A DNA stretch of 64,000 bases from Methylovirgula sp. (GTDB taxonomy: Bacteria > Pseudomonadota > Alphaproteobacteria > Rhizobiales > Beijerinckiaceae): positions 1,858,501 through 1,922,500 of the forward strand of contig NZ_JBBCGP010000001.1 of NCBI RefSeq assembly GCF_037200945.1, written 5' to 3'. Position numbers and translations under genes: made by a program. Below are positions 60,358 through 64,000 of this stretch, in pieces (the stretch's first letter is position 1; the number at the start of each line of letters is the position of its first letter). The notes beneath the pieces are model-generated. The model was not told the DNA's origin and searched no databases. It was given only the letters and a program-made list of their open reading frames with translations.

Positions 60358-60421
60358 CATTGCGAGCGAAGCAATCCAGTATTCGTATCTGGATTGCTTC
60401 GGTGTTTAACGCCTCGCAATG
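60358..60421. repeat. Intergenic inverted repeat with AAGCAATCCAG core
   Basis: The left arm CATTGCGAGCGAAGCAATCC(AG) and right arm CTGGATTGCTT...CTCGCAATG pair with a small interruption. This type of element is dispersed in many alphaproteobacterial genomes, from memory. Confidence 0.65.
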
Positions 60422-60573
60422 ACGTTGCGCTATGTCGACTTCGTAAGAACGCGTAAAAAGCTGTTTCGGCAATGCCATTGACGATGTGACACTTTGCGAG
60501 CGATAACACGCGCATTGCAGCGCCCGATCTGTGCGCTGATTTCCTCCCCCGATTCAGCTTCTGTTGCGCTTAT

Positions 60574-60618
60574 TCTCGGCGTGGATGGCCGGCCTTGTGC
60601 CGGCCATCCACGCCGAGA
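60574..60618. repeat. Perfect 20-bp inverted repeat
   Basis: Left arm 60574-60593, right arm 60599-60618, loop CTTGT. The arms contain GGATGGCCGGC. All 20 positions pair, which is unusual for unselected DNA, and the central GGCCGGCC-rich motif occurs again in the next hairpin. Confidence 0.8.
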
Positions 60619-60658
60619 CGTTGCAATAATGATCATGATGAATGCGGTGGCGTAATCA

Positions 60659-60689
60659 CGTCATGGCCGGGTCGAGCCCGGCCATGACG
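60659..60689. repeat. Perfect 13-bp inverted repeat
   Basis: CGTCATGGCCGGG (60659-60671) and CCCGGCCATGACG (60677-60689) with loop TCGAG. It shares the ATGGCCGG core with the 20-bp hairpin. Confidence 0.75.
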
Positions 60690-60840
60690 GGTCATGGATT
60701 TTTAAAGCCTTCGAAGATACTACCCGCCGTCTTAAACGTTGTACAAATCCGCAAAACGACGCTTCGTCGACGCATTGACCAAGCGACAATTTGTGAGGCA
60801 TAACACGCGCATTGCAGCGCCCAACCTATGCCCGCCGCTC

Positions 60841-60890
60841 AGAGCGTTTTCGAGCGAAGTGGACACCGGTTCGCGTAAAGAAAACGCGTC
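60841..60890. repeat. Interspersed palindrome within the prophage remnant
   Basis: GCGTTTT (60844-60850) and AAAACGC (60881-60887) flank the core GAAGTGGACACCGGTTCG. Same family as the copies near 13400 and 36140. Confidence 0.65.
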
Positions 60891-60970
60891 GAAACAAAAG
60901 TCTTAAAGGCCATCGCATCGCGGTGGCCCTTTGTTTTGGGCCATGCTGCGATAATTTCGAAGGATAATTC

Positions 60971-63025
60971 ATGCTGTCATACAGCCCGGGGCAGGAGGCG
61001 GCGCGCCGTCTCCTCGAAGGGCCGCAACGCTATACATGCCTCGCCGGTGGTACACGCTCCGGCAAGACTTTTCTTATCGTCCGTGCCATCGTCGCCCGTG
61101 CATTGGAAGCGCCGGGCTCGCGTCATGCAATCTTACGCTTTCACGCCAACGCGGCGCGCGCCTCGATTTCGCTCGACACGCTGCCGAACGTCATGCGTCT
61201 CTGCTTTCCGCGCACGAAATTGAAAGAGCATCGGCAGGAAGGATTTTTCGAACTCACAAACACATCGCGCATCTGGATCGGCGGCCTCGACGACAAGGAA
61301 CGCGTCGAAAAAATTCTCGGCCTCGAATATGCGAGCATCTTTCTCAATGAGGCGTCGCAAATCCCTTACGCCTCGGCGCTCATCGCCTTTACGCGTCTGG
61401 CGCAGAAAATCGATGGGTTGAAGCAGCGCGCTTATGTCGATCTTAATCCGGTCGCGAAATCGCATTGGACCAATCTACTGTTCGGCGACAAGCGCGATCC
61501 GGTCTCGAAGAAGAAGCTTGCCGATGCGAAAAATTATGTCCGCGGCCACCTCAATCCGACGGATAATTCAGCCAATCTCGCACCCGAATTTCTGGAAAGC
61601 CTCGCCAATCTGCCGGAGCGCCAGCGCAAGCGCTTTTACGAAGGCGTCTATGTCGACGAGCTTGAGGCTGCGCTCTGGAGCTACGAGATCATCGAAGCGA
61701 CACGCAGCGCGCCGGAGATAATTCCAGAAGATCAGCGCGCGAGCGTCGTCGTGGCCGTCGATCCATCCGGTGCCGCGGGACGTGATGATCTGAATGCCGA
61801 CGAGATCGGCGTGATCGTCGCGGCGCGGGGCGCGGATGGCGATTGCTATATTCTCGCCGATCGTTCGTGCCGCGATGCGCCTGCAGTTTGGGGACGGCGC
61901 GCGGTGACGGCGTTTCATGAATTTCGCGCCGATTGCATCGTTGCCGAGTCAAACTTCGGCGGCGAAATGGTACGTGCGACGATCCACGCCGCCGATCCGA
62001 ATGTGCCGGTGCGGCTCGTCACAGCGAGTCGCGGCAAGGCTGTGCGTGCTGAACCCATTTCAGTGCGTTACGCACAACGCCAGGTGCATCACGCCGGGCA
62101 TTTTACGCAACTCGAAGATCAGCTCTGCGCCTTCACCGCCGCGGGCTTCGGCGGGACGGGCAGCCCCGATCGCGCCGACGCGGCGATCTGGGCGCTGACC
62201 TATCTCTTCGACCTCTCTGATGGGACCGGCATCATCGAATTCTATGGTGTCGCCAAAACCTTCATCCAGACGAAGGAGCCGGATCTCAAGGGCCCGTTCG
62301 ACGAATGGCTGGCGCGCATCGTCTGTTTCGCGTTCTCGATCTCGCCGCAGGCGCTGACGCAGCAGATGAATCGCGCCACGGCGCAGACGCAGAAGGAAAT
62401 GTCGGAAGAGGAGGGCTTGGCGCCGATCCTCGCCTGGGTGAAGGATCTGATCGACCAAATCATCGCGCAGGAATTCGACGCGCCCGATCTCGAATTCGCC
62501 TGGAGCGCCGAGCCGTCGATCAATCCGCAGGCGCAGGAGGCGATCCTTTCGAGCTATATGTCGAAAGGTATTATCACCATCAACGAGGCGCGCGCCGCGC
62601 TCGGCCGCGATCCCTATCCGGACGCGACGGCGAATAGACCGATGACGCTGACGGGCCAAGGCTATGTGCCCTTGGGGCAGGCGGGAAAGGCGTTGTTGCA
62701 AAATTCAATTCGCATCACGACGAACGCGGGCGTTTTGCGACGACGGATGGCGCGGCCAGTGCCGGCAGGACAACGGCAAACGCGCAGACCGCTGAATTGG
62801 ACCGCGACGATGCTCGGGAGGATTCGTGATCTGCGCCTAAAGGGTAGTCAGACGCAGCAGGCCCTCATCACATGCGACGAACTATGGGATTCCGATTGGG
62901 CTATATGCAACTCTAGCACCTTCGCAGAAGATCGATATAATTATAAGCAGTGTATGATCGGCCTTTTACAAAGAAACAAAGAATGCCTCGCTGGTTTGCC
63001 TCTTTCGCCATTGCTGCCTTATTGA
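60971..63025 (+). CDS. Terminase large subunit fused to portal protein fragment and Cys-rich tail
   Basis: 684 residues. Residues 1 to about 422 are a TerL: Walker A G-G-T-R-S-G-K-T (26-33), Walker B-like S-I-F-L-N-E-A (122-128), nuclease acids Asp264 (V-A-V-D-P-S-G), Glu326 and Asp403. Residues about 426-570 match the C-terminal part of a phage portal protein (F-D-E-W-L-A-R, M-N-R-A-T-A-Q-T, R-A-A-L-G-R-D-P). A deletion has joined them in frame. Residues 573-615 are likely out of frame. The tail has Cys635, 646, 661 and 672. It cannot package DNA as it stands. Confidence 0.8.
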   Translation: MLSYSPGQEAARRLLEGPQRYTCLAGGTRSGKTFLIVRAIVARALEAPGSRHAILRFHANAARASISLDTLPNVMRLCFPRTKLKEHRQEGFFELTNTSRIWIGGLDDKERVEKILGLEYASIFLNEASQIPYASALIAFTRLAQKIDGLKQRAYVDLNPVAKSHWTNLLFGDKRDPVSKKKLADAKNYVRGHLNPTDNSANLAPEFLESLANLPERQRKRFYEGVYVDELEAALWSYEIIEATRSAPEIIPEDQRASVVVAVDPSGAAGRDDLNADEIGVIVAARGADGDCYILADRSCRDAPAVWGRRAVTAFHEFRADCIVAESNFGGEMVRATIHAADPNVPVRLVTASRGKAVRAEPISVRYAQRQVHHAGHFTQLEDQLCAFTAAGFGGTGSPDRADAAIWALTYLFDLSDGTGIIEFYGVAKTFIQTKEPDLKGPFDEWLARIVCFAFSISPQALTQQMNRATAQTQKEMSEEEGLAPILAWVKDLIDQIIAQEFDAPDLEFAWSAEPSINPQAQEAILSSYMSKGIITINEARAALGRDPYPDATANRPMTLTGQGYVPLGQAGKALLQNSIRITTNAGVLRRRMARPVPAGQRQTRRPLNWTATMLGRIRDLRLKGSQTQQALITCDELWDSDWAICNSSTFAEDRYNYKQCMIGLLQRNKECLAGLPLSPLLPY

Positions 63026-63035
63026 GAGCCGTATC

Positions 63036-63563
63036 ATGATGGATATTCTGAAACTCTTGTCCGCGTTCACGCAACTCATCGCTAGAGATGACTTCCCCGA
63101 CGCAAAAACTCTTAGTCACGCACTCAATTTGGATCTTCAAAAAGCGACGGTAACGAAAACAAAACTACAGAACCTTGGTATCGTTGGAGCCAGTCTAGCC
63201 GGAAACAACGTGAACATCGCTTGCGGAGTCGTCCCCAAGCGCGAAATCTGGCTTATATTCGATAAACCTCCAATTTCTTATCTCAGTGTAAAACAAGAGG
63301 CGTTCGGAGCTAACCAACGAATTCAGTCGTCGCAGCTAGGCAAAGGCCTAGCAGTCATTTTTGATATCCACGGTTTAACGTGTGGGTATACTACAGATCA
63401 AAGCGAAACCGGCGTCGATGCTCTCTTCTGTGAAGAGCCAGCTTTCACGGCTACCCCCTTTCAGAATCTCTCGACGAGAAGCAGCCAAAATAGAATAACC
63501 AATGATCGATCTTCGCCGCCTTCTCTCTCGACTGACGTTCGCGATCCGCGAAGAGGTTCCTGA
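63036..63563 (+). CDS. Unknown small protein, tandem paralog 1
   Basis: 175 residues from ATG 63036, ten bases after the TerL-portal fusion. It shares a 130-residue core with the next gene: L-x-x-A-L-x-L-D, R-E-I-x-L, F-G-A-N-Q-R-I, V-x-F-x-I-x-G and C-G-Y-T-x-D followed by F-C-x-x-P. The C-terminal 40 residues are Ser/Arg-rich and overlap the next gene by 62 bases, so this frame may have lost its true end. No known family is recognised. Confidence 0.6.
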   Translation: MMDILKLLSAFTQLIARDDFPDAKTLSHALNLDLQKATVTKTKLQNLGIVGASLAGNNVNIACGVVPKREIWLIFDKPPISYLSVKQEAFGANQRIQSSQLGKGLAVIFDIHGLTCGYTTDQSETGVDALFCEEPAFTATPFQNLSTRSSQNRITNDRSSPPSLSTDVRDPRRGS

Positions 63564-63993
63564 TGCTGCATACCTTGCGAAGGCGCTTGATCTCGATATT
63601 TCGCGGTCGCGCATTACTGATGCCAGAACGGTAATGACCATTCGCAATGCGATCCTAGATGGAAATATCGAAATCGACGCGGCCTGGGGCAGGCCCCCGC
63701 ACCGCGAAATCTGTTTGGTGATTGCGCATTCGTCGCTTCCCTATAGCAAGATTAAGGACGAAACCTTTGGCGCTAACCAGCGCATTGTGCCCTCGCGATA
63801 CAGCGCAGGATTTGGCGTCGTTTTCGAGATAGACGGTTGGGAGTGTGGCTATACAGCGGATTCGCCTGACGGCGATGTAGGCTTTGTATTTTGCCGGAAG
63901 CCGAAAGCACTTGGCGTCCGTAACAGGCCGCAAGCTGGGGGCGCAGGCATGACGATCTCCAATCTTGACGGAGGCGTCATTAAGCCGGATTAA
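63502..63993 (+). CDS. Unknown small protein, tandem paralog 2
   Basis: 163 residues, starting inside the end of the previous gene and homologous to it throughout the core. F-G-A-N-Q-R-I, F-E-I-D-G-W-E-C-G-Y-T-A-D-S-P-D and F-V-F-C-R-K-P are all present. Two invariant cysteines and an absence of signal or membrane segments suggest a compact cytoplasmic protein. Tandem copies behind a phage gene tail are typical of immunity genes. It ends seven bases before the window edge. Confidence 0.6.
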   Translation: MIDLRRLLSRLTFAIREEVPDAAYLAKALDLDISRSRITDARTVMTIRNAILDGNIEIDAAWGRPPHREICLVIAHSSLPYSKIKDETFGANQRIVPSRYSAGFGVVFEIDGWECGYTADSPDGDVGFVFCRKPKALGVRNRPQAGGAGMTISNLDGGVIKPD

Positions 63994-64000
63994 TCTGCAA

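Larger units (their letters stand above)
60350..60970. other. Gene-free region packed with palindromic repeats
   Basis: No gene is supported. It holds a CATTGCGAG...AAGCAATCCAG / CTGGATTGCTT...CTCGCAATG inverted repeat (60358-60421), two perfect hairpins (60574-60618 and 60659-60689), an imperfect 59-base direct repeat (60476-60534 and 60773-60831) and one copy of the window-wide palindrome (60841-60890). A GAAGGA before 60971 is the ribosome-binding site of the next gene. Confidence 0.75.
58346..63993. mobile_element. Degenerate prophage remnant
   Basis: Evidence: a phage-type repressor with two operator sites on each side, a frameshifted HTH gene, a phage gene of unknown function, a terminase large subunit fused in frame to part of a portal protein, and no capsid, tail or lysis genes. 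No integrase belonging to this block is seen. The right limit is set by the window edge and may extend further. Confidence 0.7.

Noticed and set aside
1..64000. tRNA or rRNA genes, including possible attachment sites
   Set aside because: I looked for the T-loop GTTCGAATC pattern and for rRNA landmarks; the only TTCGAACC-like hit belongs to the TPP riboswitch.

Overview
The window is a piece of an alphaproteobacterial chromosome, most likely from the Hyphomicrobiales (Rhizobiales). The gene neighbourhoods resemble Beijerinckiaceae and Bradyrhizobium relatives: addB-addA-trxA, DUF4164-zapA, gap-pgk-fba, purC/purS-purQ, a TPP-riboswitch thiO-thiS-thiG-thiE operon, phaR with phaA-phaB, bdhA-patatin-cutA, irr and ahcY-kinase-tsaE/amgK-murU. 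GC content looks high. Genus assignment is inference only. I found no rRNA, tRNA or CRISPR array.

Layout. 1-37 holds the 5' end of queE. 73-7840 (minus) carries a terminator, trxA, addA, addB, zapA and a DUF4164 coiled-coil gene. 8357-13385 (plus) is lower glycolysis (gap, pgk, class I fba), a ThiE-like paralog and a Sel1-repeat protein. 13510-15442 (minus) holds a ferritin-like protein, xerC and an F1-ATPase zeta-type inhibitor. 15848-21726 (plus) is purC, purSQ, an M29 aminopeptidase and the thiamine thiazole operon. 21723-26405 holds a heparinase-like gene, rsmB, a DUF1674 gene and a solitary pheS.

26500-33150 is an accessory block. It contains an IS91-type element with a frameshifted tyrosine recombinase, an IS110 element, an AraC regulator divergent from a secreted hydrolase with a frameshifted signal peptide, and a DUF302 gene. 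33214-50403 returns to core genes: greB, class I fumarase, gluQRS, esterase, methyltransferase, gloB, phaR/phaA/phaB, rpmF, mtgA, ispA, ispG, a Zur-like regulator, bdhA, a patatin and cutA. A vapBC-like toxin-antitoxin pair (50411-51070) separates these from murU, a tsaE-amgK fusion, a PAS histidine kinase, ahcY and irr.

58346-63993 is a decayed prophage. It has a CI/LexA-like repressor flanked by matching AGGTA-N4-TACCT operators, a frameshifted HTH gene, a phage protein of unknown function and about 620 bp packed with palindromic repeats. These are followed by one long ORF that fuses a terminase large subunit in frame to the C-terminal part of a portal protein and a cysteine-rich tail. Directly downstream are two tandem paralogous small genes of a family I do not recognise, which look like candidate immunity genes. 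This last segment is the most unusual part of the window.

Genes that work together include polyhydroxybutyrate synthesis and mobilisation (phaA, phaB, phaR, bdhA, perhaps the patatin), cell-wall recycling (amgK, murU), AddAB recombination, purine synthesis and the isoprenoid genes ispG and ispA.
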